From positions 23,169,497 to 23,233,496 of the forward strand of contig CM119269.1 of NCBI GenBank assembly GCA_051294375.1: 64,000 nucleotides of DNA, read 5' to 3'. Below are positions 1 to 12,575 of this stretch, piece after piece. Numbering within the stretch: the first letter of the stretch is position 1; every line of letters starts with the position of its first letter. The position numbers and the translations under genes are program-made. The stretch comes from Paraspadella gotoi. Taxonomy: Eukaryota > Chaetognatha. The notes below the pieces were generated by a model. That model was not told where the DNA came from. It was given only the letters and a program-made list of their open reading frames with translations, and did not search any database.

Positions 1-35
1 CCGACCGACCCCTTACCTTTCTCCGCTTTGACCAG

Positions 36-255
36 CACTAACGATTCTTCATCCGCGGTGCTGAACAACGATCCATTTGCAGACCCGCGAATTCCGCTCC
101 GCAACGACTCTGCAACGCCGGTCACGTCCAGACCGGCGTCGACGTCGCCGCTCGGTGGCGCCGTACACCCGGTCGGGCAGGACGGCCGGCGCCGCGGACT
201 CGGCACCGCAAAATGGACGGTGAAGTCAACGACGACACTTCCGGCGCTGTGGAAG
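36..255 (+). CDS. Internal exon of unknown basic protein, copy A
   Basis: The stretch opens after a good 3' splice site (pyrimidine tract ending ctttgaccag) and reads TNDSSSAVLNNDPFADP, then a Ser/Pro/Arg-rich tail. The likely exon end is gtggaag, followed by a damaged GT donor. The same sequence recurs near 12,893 with many small indels. Read in the frame of this copy, the second copy is longer and stays open, so this copy has probably lost bases. No family recognised. The 5' part of the gene lies outside the window. Confidence 0.4.
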
Positions 256-399
256 GGGGAGAGAGAGAGATGAATAATCAATGAATAATCAATGAGTAAT
301 TATCAATGATAAAACAACTGAATGAATTTCCGATGAGAAATGAATCCGATGATGAATAAGTTCTTCAAAAGTTTCTTCCCGATCTGGGTGGTTCCAAGG

Positions 400-610
400 G
401 ACATGATATCTGGTGTTCCAGGGACATGATATTCTGAAATAAAAATATTTAGTAAAATATCATTAATGAAAATTAATTTAAATTTAAATTTAAATTCAAG
501 GGAATGATATCTCTGAAATAAAAATAATTAGAAAATATCAATAATGAAAATGAATATTAATAAATTAATGATAAGACTAATTAGTCCCAGAGATGTGATA
601 TCTGAGCTGG
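400..610. repeat. Short tandem repeat in AT-rich DNA
   Basis: Two close copies and one diverged copy of a unit containing GGGACATGATATTCTGAAAT then AAAAATATTTAG and AAAATATCAATAATGAAAAT. The surrounding 270-900 is AT-rich with no coding signal. Confidence 0.55.
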
Positions 611-959
611 AAGAATAATATACAACTTTTAACCATAAAAATTATTACAATAACTCGCCTAAAAGATTTACATAGATAAATTCAAAAAAATAGCAAAATT
701 GAAAATGAAATTTTACATATTATTAGTTTCTACAATTTTGCTCATTCTTGATTTAATATAAATTTTGATCAGAAACAAATCAATAATACTTAATTTTTCC
801 TAGAACGACTCAAAACCTTATAAAAATTTGAATGATAATTTAACAATCACCAATAGCTCCCAACAAACAACACAACACAACATCAACAAACTCGCCTTGC
901 AATGGCTCCCCGAGGAAGACGTTTCTGCATTTCCTGCATTTTTTTGAAAGGAAAAGCGC

Positions 960-2060
960 CGCCCAGATGATCGCGCCCCTTGAGCCCCGATGCGGCGTCG
1001 TGAGGGGCGCCGGAATGGCGGCGCCTCCTTGCCGGCATCGCCGCGTCCCCACAACCAAGGATCGTAGATTTGACGCGCGCGCCAAGGGCGTCAACTGTTG
1101 TCGAAGACCGAGCGCCGACCGGAACCCCGGGGCTCCGAGGAAGAGGAAGAGTTTTGTCGATGCCAAAGCGGGTCCGAGATCCCGTTCCAATTGCGTAATT
1201 CCTAACGAAGGCTCCGAAGAGCCCGCAGGCTGAAGCCCGCGCCCAAAGAGCCTCCCTGCGTGCCTCCCGGGCCGCCGCCGCGAAGGCCCCAACCCGCCTC
1301 TGCCAACGCTACCGCCGCCTCCGCCGACTGCGCCGTCGTAACTGGCCCGCTCTCTCGAAGAAGATTGATGATGCGAGCAGAATGATGCGTCCGCCTGAGT
1401 CGCTGCTTTCGATGCTTTCGTCGACTTCGCGATTGTCTGGGGGCTTGGTTCAAGCGCTCGATGATGAGCCGCCACGACAGACCGCCCGACGAGTTAGTTC
1501 GTTCTTGGCAAGAACACCAGCGCCGCCGCCGCCGCCGCCGCCCGCCGCCGCGAGGCCCAGTGCGGAGAGTAGAAGGGTTTGCCGGGCGAATGCGAAAGCA
1601 GCGAGAGGCGGCGGGTAGCGGCCGCCGCCCAATCCGCCGAGTCGCGCCTCCCGAGCCGAAGAAAGTCGATGTGCTGCAAGGGATGCTGCAGAAGGATGAT
1701 GATGATGTTTGCTGTGGTTGCTGCAAAGGGTCCGTCGCGAGGTGGGGGTCATCGTAGAGTAACTCAAAGTTTTGGTAAGGACCGCGGGCGCGGCGTCCAG
1801 GCGTAGGTGAGTTTGCTGCTGTTGGTGAGAAAGGTCAGCGCCTTTGGCCGATCGGCGTGGTTCACCATACGACGGGCAGACCGACGGACGGACCGACAGA
1901 CGGACCGACGCCTCCGCTCCGTACGCTGACAGAGAGACGTTGTCCGCGCGCCTTTGCTCCACTGAGAAGTCCGGCTAAGGAAGGAGCCGGCTGGAGCGGC
2001 GTGTGCTCCTATAAGGGGGGGCGAAGAATCGGGGAAAGGATGCTGACAAGGATTAGTTAA
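960..2060. promoter_or_regulatory. GC- and CpG-rich island, possible promoter and first exon
   Basis: An abrupt GC-rich, CpG-rich block of about 1.1 kb between AT-rich flanks. It includes a (GCC)n run at about 1519-1552 and direct CGGACGGACCGACAGACGG-type repeats near 1880-1915. Several frames stay open on both strands because GC-rich DNA has few stops, so no frame can be chosen with confidence. On the plus strand there are donor-like sites (gttttg|gtaagg near 1774 and cgtag|gtgagt near 1807), and one plus frame ends in a natural-looking stretch (PPEPKKVDVLQGMLQKDDDD). A CpG-island promoter with a first exon is the simplest reading, and it is an inference. Confidence 0.35.
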
Positions 2061-2159
2061 GGATTAGTGAATAGAGAAAAAAGTTATGGGATTCTCGGTG
2101 ATTGATATTTTAAACGTTTTAAAATAAAACTTGGCGCGGCTCTTAAACCAACTATTTTC

Positions 2160-2560
2160 TGAAGCGCCCCTTTTCTGTTCCCTAATACATGAATCTAACT
2201 TTTACTCCTAATTCAAGCCTAATCTTTAAGATATTTAACACTCAATCGTAATTTAATCCTTAAACCATTGTGTTATGATCCTTTATTTTCGTTGCCTTTA
2301 TGAGATTAGAGAAAAGTTTAAAATTAGATTTCAACACGACTTTTTTCTCTATGAAAATAAAACTAATTTCAAACTTTTCTCTAATCCTTAACCATCTTAG
2401 TATCCTTAAAAATATAAAAAATTTTGTTGAGCATATATCACTCAACATTTTTGACTCAACCCATTGAGTGGGGCGACCCCTACTTTAATTCTTATCTTTA
2501 TTTACCTAATCCCTAACCATAATTCCCAACCCTTAACCTAAAATATAATCTAAAACCGAA
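2160..2560. repeat. Degenerate CCCTAA-like island
   Basis: Irregular runs of cctaatcc, taaccct and similar hexamers. The same kind of sequence occurs at 3,780-3,860, 46,150-46,200, 48,150-48,400 and 51,110-51,330. It is too diverged and too internal to be a telomere. Confidence 0.5.
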
Positions 2561-2709
2561 AAAGTGGCTTTTTGAATAATAAGGCTCTATTTTTGCAGCC
2601 TAGACTGACCCTTCCTGCCAAAGATAGGATTTATCCGCTCAAGCAAAATATGAAAGAAGCAATGAAATAAAGCCAAAATAAAGCATAAAAAAGATCACTT
2701 GAATAAAGC

Positions 2710-2880
2710 AGAGGATGATCCGATGGTGCGCCATTTCGGTTTCGTCGGCCGACGATCGCCCGCGCCGTCGGCCGAAAACAACGCCGATGAAAAAGAACGC
2801 CGGTTTTAAGTTTCGGTGCGGTCGAATCGGCGCGATTCTCTGCTGATTGGACGCCAAGGCGGCGTCATTCTCCTCCTCTT
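2710..2880. promoter_or_regulatory. GC-rich patch with CCAAT box
   Basis: A small GC-rich patch in AT-rich DNA. It contains ccaatcagc on the minus strand (near 2,843) and a short open frame on each strand (plus: EDDPMVRHFGFVGRRSPAP, ending in TAA). It could be a minus-strand promoter or the end of a plus-strand coding exon; the sequence does not decide between them. Confidence 0.25.
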
Positions 2881-2889
2881 CCTCTCCTC

Positions 2890-5250
2890 CTCCTTACTAT
2901 AAACATAAATGATAAATGATAATAAATAAATAAATTAAACATTAGTAGTTTAGTAAAAAAAAATAAAGTTTTCATATTTTTTGTGATATTTTTTAAGGGT
3001 TTTTTAAAAGTTTTTTAGGGGAACTTAAACTTAAAGCTATATGTAAATACTTATAATATTTATAATTTAAATACCAAGCTCTTCCTTTATTCTTGTTGCT
3101 CTTTGGTGGTTTTAAAATTATTTAATTAAATAAATAAAAGACTATTGATTATGTTCTTTAGTAAATTATTATCTAAAAAATATTTTTCACCTGCTTGAAA
3201 AAAACTTTGTCCCGAGGCTCGAGTTTTTTTGGTCAGGGAATAATTTTAGTGAACGAGGTTTTTAACTTTTTATGGTTTTTCAGTTTTTTTGGGAAAACGT
3301 GGGAGACACCGATGCCTCCAGAGGTTGAAGTGAAAAGGGAGAGAGAGAGAAGAGAGAGAGAGAAGAGAGAGAGAAGAGAGAAGAGAGAGAGAGAGAGAGA
3401 GAGAAGAGAGAGTGAGAAAACAAGAAAGGGTTCTTTCTTTTTTTTGTTTCAGAGAAAAGAAATTAGAAGAAAAAATGTTTATTCATGTAAAATAATAAAA
3501 ATTGACTTTCATCTCATTTTCTTTGAGTCCAATTTGTTTTCATTCATGAGAATAAAGGCAGTTGTTTTTTTTGTTGTGTTGTTGTGAAAGCCAAAAAAAG
3601 ATGATATTTTGGAGAGAGAGAGAGAGAAAAAGAGAGAGAGAGAGACAGAAAAAATGATAATAAAAGCTTGGAAGGGTTTTTTTAAAAAAAAGATAAAAAT
3701 GCTAGTTGTACTTTGGGAATTTCGGGAAATGAGTAAAATGAGAGAGGAATCATTTGCAGCGAGCCCTTAAAAAAAAGAGAGAAGGAGACACTTAGATTAA
3801 GGATAGAGATTAAGGTTAGACACTTAGGATTAGGATTAAGATTAGGGATTAGAGTTGTGGTATTTTTGCAAAATATTCCTCATTAGGTTTATTTTTGTGA
3901 GAAAGTAATCGATACAAAAAATGAAAATAGCAGTTACACGAGTCAATTATTTCTTACTATATTGGAATAAATAAGACTAATTTTAAAATAAATATAATGT
4001 TTAACATATTTTACAAAAGTAATACTTAAAATATAATTTAATTACTTTGATATTTAATAATGTATGAGGACAGGGACGTTATGTTGTCTTTTTTTAAATA
4101 GAGGAAACATTTATACTTTATTACATTAATCATAACTATTAATCATTACTCACCATATAGTAGTAGTTTGTTTTTTTTTATTTCTTGAGGATGAAATATG
4201 TTTGATAAAAGTTCAATGTGTAGCTAATGATGGAAGAAAATCTTTCGTTGCTTTGATTAACATAAATTGTTTTCTATTTTGTTTGTGTGTTTGTTTGTTT
4301 GTTATATATTTGCTTTTTATTTTTCTTTCGGAGCGGCTTTGATTGTCACATAGTTTGAAGAAGATAGTTAAAATCTGTGTGTCAAAGTTTTTTTAACAAA
4401 ATAGTCAAATGGGAAGATAAAAGATCTACATTTACATTACAAGGAAATTAAAATTTATTTAATTTTTTCAATGACATTTAAGAGAGAAAGGATGACATTT
4501 TAAAGACAATGAGTAAAAAATGACAAAAAATTGTAAAATGGCGAATTTAAAAAAAAAACAACTTATATTGAGAAGACAATATTAAAGAAGTCGAGGATAA
4601 ATATTGATTACGTCAAAAATGATAATTAGATTTTTGCCGATTAGCATCGCGTCTGCAAATATAAACACAAACAATTTAACATTTAAACATTTAAACAATT
4701 TCATAATCATAGAGAAAAGATAAGAAGGACAAAAAAGATTCAACATTACGTTTAAACGTTGATGAACACGGACGGCTGTTGTTCCAAGATGATTTTGATG
4801 TTGTGATGAAGTCAACATCCGACCTTCGACTGAAAAAATTGACGTTGCTGCTGGTAAATGATGAGAAATTGATGTTGCTGCTGGAATTGATGAAGAAATT
4901 GATGTAGTTATCGAGATAACATTATTGATGTTTCTGCTGGAGAAATTTTATGGTTGTCGTGATACACGTTGCCATGATAAATTTAATGTAAACGTCTGGT
5001 AAGATTAGATACGAAGTAACAAAAAAGGGAAAGCTTTTGATAAATATTATCAGTTTTATCACAAGAAAAATAATCAATTGTTATATTTAAAACGAATTGA
5101 ATGAAAGGCTAACCGAAGCGAGAAGCGATGATTGATTGATTGATTGATTGATTGATATGATTGATTGATTTGATTGATTGATCGATTAAAAAGTCTAACT
5201 CGTGAGAAAAGCTGCTGTGATTTTGAGTTGACGCAGTGAATCACTGTTGA
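2890..5250. other. AT-rich stretch without recognisable genes
   Basis: AT-rich DNA with GA tracts (3,335-3,415 and 3,610-3,650), a degenerate TTAGGG-like patch (3,780-3,860), a tttg run near 4,285 and a (TGAT)n tract at 5,128-5,185. Open frames here are short and repeat-derived. Confidence 0.6.
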
Positions 5251-5345
5251 CATTCGTGAAAGAAATTCGTCTCCCGCAAAAAGTGAAAGAAGGAAAAGTC
5301 GTTGTTGTTGTTATTCCTCCCACTCCCTCTCTATCTCTCTCTTAT

Positions 5346-5357
5346 TTTTCTTCTTCA

Positions 5358-5441
<84 letters not shown>

Positions 5442-5666
5442 GTCGAGAGACGCCTTGCCTTTTTTACTTTACTTCCGGTCAAACGATCCATGCATGTATT
5501 CAATCCAGCGTCACGTCATGCTACGCTACGCCACCGCCACGCCATGCTGCGCCACGCTACGCTGTGCACAGCCACGCTACGCTGTCGCTCCGCATTTTTT
5601 TTAGTCTCTGGGAAATTGTGAGACGCGCGATTTTCAAAATGGCGACGAGGGAGGAAGCGCGCGAGC

Positions 5667-5697
<31 letters not shown>

Positions 5698-5709
5698 AGA
5701 GAGAAGAGA

Positions 5710-5756
<47 letters not shown>

Positions 5757-5770
5757 TAGAGAGAGAGATC
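5346..5770. repeat. CT tract and GA tract flanking a GC-rich patch
   Basis: (CT)n at about 5,362-5,440 is followed by a GC-rich spacer with imperfect ACGCTACGC/CACGCCA repeats (5,510-5,600), and then by (GA)n at about 5,667-5,770. The two tracts are complementary and could pair as a long hairpin. The Ser/Leu- or Arg/Glu-rich frames across them are repeat translations. Confidence 0.85.
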
Positions 5771-6203
5771 CCGCATGCCCAAATCTCGCACGCATTGTCG
5801 TCGTCATCTCCTCGTCGTTTCGTCGTGTGGTACAAGTCACGTGTTAAGTCACTTCCGGATCATGAAAAGTCATTAACCAGATTTTTTGCAATCAATTTTT
5901 TTGTTGCAATCAATAGGGCAATCAATATATCAGTCAATCAAATTGGGTTATTTCGATAAGACTGTTATTGCAGGGACCGAATGTGTTTAAATATTAATTA
6001 ATCACTAAACAGTAAAGCCTGTGGAAATATTTTTGTTAGACATCTACGAAGTGGTTAATTATGTTTATAATGATAAAAAAAGTTTTGTATTCGTTAATTA
6101 ATCTGTCTATTTTAATATATATAAATACAATATTTTATTATTTCTTCACAATCAGTTATAAATAGACTTTTCACAACGCTGGATCGGATTTTTGATCGTA
6201 GTC

Positions 6204-6228
6204 TTCTCTCTCTCTTCTCTCTCTCTCT

Positions 6229-6259
<31 letters not shown>

Positions 6260-6372
6260 CCACAGTTTTGCTCTTCCTCTCTTTTCTCTTTTCCTGTTAA
6301 ATGGAAAACGACTCTGCTTGGAACGATTGCACGCAGCTGAAGTAGCGGCGAAGCAGAAAAAAGCACGCGCGC

Positions 6373-6436
<64 letters not shown>

Positions 6437-6450
6437 AGAGAGAGAGAGCG
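6204..6450. repeat. Second CT/GA tract pair
   Basis: (CT)n with interruptions at about 6,204-6,260 and (GA)n at about 6,379-6,450 surround a short unique sequence. The arrangement matches the pair at 5.35-5.77 kb. Confidence 0.85.
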
Positions 6451-6527
6451 TTCATGGTGCCCAAGCGACTGCCCTCCGCTTTTAGACGCGGCAGAGATTT
6501 CAAACACGCGGCCTGGACTCAATGCCG

Positions 6528-7015
6528 TTCTCTCATTGGCGAAATTCTTTTCTCGGTTCTTTCATTGGCTCAAAAATATCTACTTCGAACGCGTCCCGTT
6601 CTCTCATTTATTCTCTCATTGGTCAAAAATTTCATTCGCCGCCTCTGATTGACTCAATTACCTCCTGTGGAAGCTTCACTCTTTTTTCATTGTCGATAAA
6701 CGTTTTCATTTTTCTCATTGGATCAAAAGAAATGGATTTTCAGATTACTTAAAAAATAGTATTTCTTTCATGCCACAGTTAGAAAATTTTGTCTCGATAG
6801 TGTTTTTTTTTCAATTAAAATTGTCAAATTTAATAATAGTTTAGCATGAGTACAATTGCACTTGGTGATTTCATGAGCCTAAATGTAAGGGTTTTCTTAT
6901 CCTCTGATTGGTTAATTTCTCCCAGGATCACAGAATAGACGATTCTGATTGGACGCTTGAGCTGGGAATGGGGGGTAGGAGAGGCGCTTGTTCTCGGATT
7001 GCTCATTGGTCGAAC
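6528..7015. promoter_or_regulatory. Cluster of ATTGG (inverted CCAAT) motifs
   Basis: At least seven ATTGG motifs lie in one orientation, mostly as CTCATTGG or TGATTGG (near 6,534, 6,564, 6,619, 6,716, 6,906, 6,949 and 7,005). CCAAT boxes are bound by NF-Y in animal promoters. A cluster this dense next to GC-rich patches suggests a regulatory region or promoter firing to the left. It could instead be a degenerate tandem repeat built on ttctctcattggtcaaaaat. Confidence 0.35.
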
Positions 7016-7019
7016 TGTC

Positions 7020-7173
7020 AATGGCGAGAGAGAGAGAGAGAGAGAAGAGAGACGAAGAAGAAAGAAGAGAGAAGAGAAAGAGAAAGAAAGAGAGAAAGAT
7101 AAGAGAGAGGAGGAAGATTAAGGAACTGTCGTGAGCGACATAGGTACAGGTATTCGATATAGCCGTCTGTCTA

Positions 7174-7210
<37 letters not shown>

Positions 7211-7230
7211 TTTCTCTCTCTCTCTCCCGG
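7020..7230. repeat. GA tract then CT tract
   Basis: (GA)n with interruptions at about 7,025-7,110 and (CT)n at about 7,172-7,227, the reverse order of the two preceding pairs. Confidence 0.85.
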
Positions 7231-7494
7231 ACTGGGGTTTACGGACGTACTGATACTGCGGAATGCGCCGCCAATCGGAAATCAATATGAGAATGCAAAA
7301 AAGAAAAAAGCAAAGGCATCTATATAGGGATAAGGCACTAAGTGGGCTAAGATTACTATCCTTATCTTCTGTGCTCCATCAGCAGCAAATGAAAGGGTCG
7401 CTGGACTTGGATCCAACATATAAGGTTTCCAGCCCCCAAGGTTGGGGTTATAACGTGCGCGTCTACCATTCCCGCAGGTGTTACCGTGGTAGAA

Positions 7495-7600
7495 TACTAT
7501 GAACCGGTTAGCTCAGTGGTCAAAATGAGCGTGAAAGGGTGTCATGACTTATCGGCCGGGGGTGGAAGCTGTTAGACAATGCGCCGGACTAACCGACATA
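7495..7600 (+). mobile_element. tRNA-like head, possible SINE
   Basis: The stretch ggttagctcagtggtca has the D-arm/A-box of a tRNA. No B box of the GGTTCGANTCC type and no closed acceptor stem follow, so a functional tRNA gene is unlikely. A tRNA-derived SINE fragment is a reasonable guess. Confidence 0.25.
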
Positions 7601-7639
7601 GAATGCAAAATAACAACAACGAAACTGATAGGGTGAAGC

Positions 7640-9290
7640 GTAATTACAAATACGATTACTGTTACAAAGGCAGGTGATTAACTAAAAAACGGTAGAAATT
7701 TTTACGCAATTGAACTGTGAAGCGTAAAAAAATAAGACATATTCTCATTAAAATTTTTTAAAACATTAATCCTGTTTTAAAAATTATAAGTATTAAAAAA
7801 AAGATCATATATGATATATTTTTATATTTAATGTTTAAAAACACAAAGGAATAAAAAACATTGCACGCGTCGAATTAATTTCGGGTAACAAAATTAAATA
7901 AAAATTGACAAAGAATAAGAGAAATGACGATAAATGACGACATTACTTAGGAGATATTATTTATAATTTATTTTTTGATTTTAAACAAAAATGTACAGCA
8001 TTTATCAACAAAACAAAATGCCGGGCTTAATGCTTTTTTAATTATTCGAAAAAATCTTAGAAATACAACCTCACGATATTTTTTATTCTTTTTTATATCA
8101 AAGTTGTTTAAAAAAAAAGCATGATAATATATATCAAGTAAAAGAGAGGAGGCGCCAAACCCAAAAGGAATTTTATTCAATTGCGGAAAAATCAGATCTA
8201 AAAAATCACAATTGAGCCATTTCTGGAAGTAAACATAATTCTACCTAAATAACCAATAGTATAATTTTTTCATGTATCTAAAAACGGATATATTTTGTAG
8301 ATTTTTTTTCATTAGTTTACTTTTTGTATATAAAAAAAGAGAAAGTTTATATAAAAAATGCTTTACTTGTGACAAAAAATATAATAAATTTAAGGTTTCA
8401 ATATTACAGCTTAAATAACAAAAAATAATAAACTATTAAAATCAAATCGTTAACTATACTCGCTAAGCGTTTATAAATTTAAAATTCAATATATAACAAT
8501 CATGATAACGAATTAAGCGAGTTTCAATAATCACAGATGAGGGTAGCACATATATTAGTTTATATAATAAATAATTATTTATCATTATAATTGTGTTATA
8601 TAATTAATTAGTTTTAATAATTAGTTAATTTCGTAATCAGAAATTGGTATCTTAACTTTTTTATATATTCTAAATAAATTTTTAGAAAATATAGTATAGA
8701 ACAAACAGGATTGAGACACTCATTTATACATCATTGGAAAATATTATAACTTAATACGCACCCCACCCTCTCCAGCCGCTGCGACTAAAAAAATATAAAA
8801 CGAAAAAAAACCACCAGTAGTAGAAATATACAGGAAGGTAGATAATGTATTCACCCTTTAAGACGCGTTCATCTTATATACAATATCATCGCCCCGATTA
8901 ACTTTATCACTTTATCATGATTCACCATGCGTGAATCACATCAACTTTACCCCTAAATATTTATCATATGATCCGCGCGTGTGTGCTGTTCCAGTTATCC
9001 CGTAACCTTAATCACTAACTTAATCCGCAACGCTTATCATGTATAATCCACCTACAACAATAATTTTTAAACTCCTTAATCCAACCTAATTCTGATTTAA
9101 CGAAAAGTGTCGAGTTCTGGAAATAAGGCCAAAGCTTTTTACTATATATTTAATTGGCATAAAAGTCTCAATTAAAAAAAAAATAGAGGCCATTCATGAT
9201 AATCAATATATTAATAAATAATTAAAATATTGATTAATTTAATAAAATTCAGAGTTTCTACGTCGTTCACAAAGGGATGTTTCTTTTGTT
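7640..9290. other. AT-rich stretch without recognisable genes
   Basis: Nothing coding is visible. Frames are short and dominated by Lys/Asn/Phe/Ile. Confidence 0.6.
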
Positions 9291-9708
9291 GCAATCATTG
9301 TTATATATTTATCGCAAGCGACCATGTCGTACTCGTCGCCCGGAGATTTCCATATATCCGTCGGCTCGTCGCGCTCTCGTCGTCCATCGTCACCCCGTCC
9401 TCAATGATTCATCCATCAGTTCTAATGTCCACGACGCCTGCGATTCTGACGCTTTAGAGAATACAAAATAGCGCCGTATTTGAGAAAACGAGAATCGAGG
9501 TCGTCGTACGTTTTTTGTTTCGTTTTGATTTCTCTGATGAAGACGACGACAGATAATGACTGACATGTATGACGACGAACAATGATTTGATCTCGACTCT
9601 GTAGGTTTAGGAGGGAACGACGAGACGACGAATGATGTATACAGATGAAGATAAGACGTAACGTATAACGAGCTCGACGTAACAGAACGATCGATCCCCA
9701 TTTTTCAG

Positions 9709-9842
9709 TTTCTTTCTCTCCGCCGCCGCCTCTGACCATCTGCGGTGGTGCCGCTGTCGCCAGACCGGCGCTTCGCAGCGTGTTCCGCCTGCCCTCGCTC
9801 CCGCTGCCCGCCACCAACCGCTGGCTCCGCCGCGCCGAATAG
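9709..9842 (+). CDS. Possible 3'-terminal exon, unknown protein
   Basis: After a textbook acceptor (ccatttttcag) a GC-rich frame reads PPPPLTICGGAAVARPALRS and continues to a TAG within AT-rich DNA. A change of composition at a splice site, ending in a stop, is typical of a last exon. The product is not recognised and no partner exon was found; an overlapping frame is also open. Confidence 0.3.
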
Positions 9843-10399
9843 AGTTGGTTATAATTATCCGACTCTCGACGCCTTGGATGAATATATTAGAACGCTAGTT
9901 ATTTGCTCGGACTAACATAAATAGTTTGAATTGTGTGCTAAAATTGATTGGCAAGTGAATTGTGGAGCTAAAATGCACAGTGTAATATATGTAGCGAAAT
10001 ATGGAATCACGTGTAAGTAATATAATAAGTCAACTAATAAAATAACAAAATAATTATACAGTTATGGGCAATGAGAATAAAGTATGAGCGATAATCAGGA
10101 GAATAAGAACGGATCTGAAGTGGACACAGTAAATATATGATTAATAGAGAGCTGAGGTGAGACGCTTGAGAGTGACTTTGACAAGGATTTACGTGAAGAT
10201 ACCACTTGCAGAAAGAGAATCATACGAGAGAAGAAAACATACGAGAGAGACCTTGATGGATCACGAGAGAGAGAGATTGAGAGAGAGAGAGAGAGCAGCA
10301 GAGAAAAGAGCAGTAGGCCAGAGATCATTTGTTTATACCCTTCACCCCGACCAAACACTCTTAGGTCACGCATCTTACTGTCACTTGGAACGTAGTCAT

Positions 10400-10735
10400 T
10401 GTGAATACCAAGTTGCTTGCATTCTTTTATATCCGTTTGGCGCTTTTCGTGTTTCTACGCCCACGACGTCACATAACTGCGGCGCCTTCGTCGCAAGAGG
10501 CCGTTGTTCCACCGATTGGTCTGCTGAGAGTGGGTTCGCAGTTTAAGACGTCGCCCGGCACGGCACGGGGTTCGACCTCTAGTTCGACTTGTCGAGCAGA
10601 TACGGCTCGGACCGTGTCAATAATCAGATATTCCGAAATTATAGCAGATTTTTTTCTAGCATAAGAACGGTACTGTCCTGTCCTGTCCAGGTTATCAGGT
10701 TCAAGATCTTGTACGATCTGTTCAGGTACCATACT
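10400..10735. other. Moderately GC-rich patch with competing frames
   Basis: Open frames exist on both strands. The minus frame (VPEQIVQDLEPDNLDRTGQY and onward, about 85 residues to a stop) looks most protein-like, but it lacks an obvious splice or start context. Possibly an exon or an old transposon fragment. Confidence 0.2.
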
Positions 10736-10739
10736 ATGG

Positions 10740-12370
10740 TCAATTGGTATACTTTATATGTTCAGGTGTTATCGACTATCAGCTAAACAATCATTATTTT
10801 CTTCAATAATATAAAAGTAGACCAATTTTGTTTAAAGTTAGTGAAATTGCATCCAACGCGTTAGTAAGTAACCGATCCACCATTTAGAATGCGAAGGTAT
10901 GATTTAGTAAAAGTGAGTGAATAAATAGATGATATATAGGTGAATAGATGATAGAGATGACAGTGATAGATATGAAAGAATCTGCAAGTAGTCGATGATA
11001 GAGGAGGACGTGGGATAAATGTGTAAAGGACATTGAGGCCAGCACAGAGGCACGGCTCGAATAATGATATTTGAGAAAGTACAACTTTAAGACAGACACT
11101 GAATTACGCGATAGACAGACCCAGTGCAGATAAAACAGGGGTTTAGGGTGATTTGTCTATATCTGACAGCGTCTCTAATAAGTTTTCAATCACATGCCCT
11201 TTTTAACAATTTATGTTTGACTTTGAATAAGAGGATGTTTTATCCTTCGTATCCGCTGACGACAGTAAGACAGACAAAAGGACAGACAGTCCCTACTCAA
11301 TGGCATATTTCTCGCCCATCCACTTCAGACAGAAAGACCGTTTTAGACAGAAAGGAAGGCTCATTTGAGATTTTAAACAGATAACAGTTCCTAACCCATA
11401 TTTCTACTCCAAAGAACAGACATTCAGATTGACAAAGAAATAGGACAGACATACCTGAAGTGACATTATTTCCACACCATCCTCTTCCGGCCTTTAGGCG
11501 AAGACAGCAATCCAAGAGGAAGTTTTCGCCAGTTGATTAGATGGAAGTTGGTTACACTCGGGCCACGGTCTAGCCCGGAGTCACCGCCTTTCGACAATGA
11601 CAAAGCACTTCGGCGGTCACAAAGATGTAATACTCAGTGGGCTCACGCAGTAATGGTCAGCGTCTGACGTAGTGGGGGGCACAAGGATAGTGGGCGTACC
11701 GATAGGAGGCGGGACGAAATCGGTATCGGAGTACACTGACTAGATAGCGAACGAAAGACGCAGTAATAATAAATAATATAAATAAATATAGCACTCACAC
11801 AAAAAGACGTATAACCAATGTATTTATCTCGCCTTCTATAAATACAATAACTCATAAGACTAGCCAAGTGGAAATTGCTCACTGCAGAATCGATTCGATA
11901 TATCACACACTCACACACTGAGCAACCACCTCTCTTAACCCATGAATAAATCTCTACGAAATAAAATAACAATATTAATAATCTACTTACAACACTAATA
12001 AATAACTATATATATATTTCACTCACAGATATATAATTAAAAATAATTAAATATTTTAGTTTAAAGTAGACACACAATATATAGCCTGATATATTCTATA
12101 AAGACATCTTAAATACACACTAGAAGTTATACACTCAAATTAATATATTAAGTGAAATAAGTATTACACTCACGGGCTTTAAACAGGTAAATTAGGTTTA
12201 AAAGGAATAACGAGATGATATATTAATCACCATAATAAAATATTTTAATCCACTCATCAACTCACACTCACTAACACACTTCTCAAATAAATAAATAGTC
12301 TGTAATACACATACACCATAAAGCAAGAGTAAATCACTTTTACAATACTAACTCGAGATACACAATAACA
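10740..12370. other. AT-rich stretch without recognisable genes
   Basis: Contains a weak GACAGA-rich patch (11,260-11,350) and a GC-richer patch near 11,500-11,720 that I cannot classify. No supported exon. Confidence 0.5.
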
Positions 12371-12389
12371 ATCAGCCTATATACATAAA

Positions 12390-12575
12390 TAAAGAATTCC
12401 ACCGGCTACAACGTCCTTCCACCCCTACGGCCGAACACCACAACCATGTCGCCACCCCTGGGCCTCGCTCACACCTCACGTCCCCGCCACTCTTTTCACC
12501 AACCCCGGGGCCACCCCCAAAATCTTTTCTCCGCCAGCGGCATATGAAGAACGCGTTGGGAGAGGTGAAGCACAA
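12390..12575. other. GC-rich patch of unknown nature
   Basis: A proline-rich frame on the plus strand (VATPGPRSHLTSPPLFSPTP, continuing to a TAA) competes with a Gly/Arg-rich frame on the minus strand. No clear splice sites. It may be a terminal exon. Confidence 0.2.

Noticed and set aside
7500-7590. Functional tRNA gene
   Set aside because: An A-box-like segment is present, but there is no B box and no acceptor stem.
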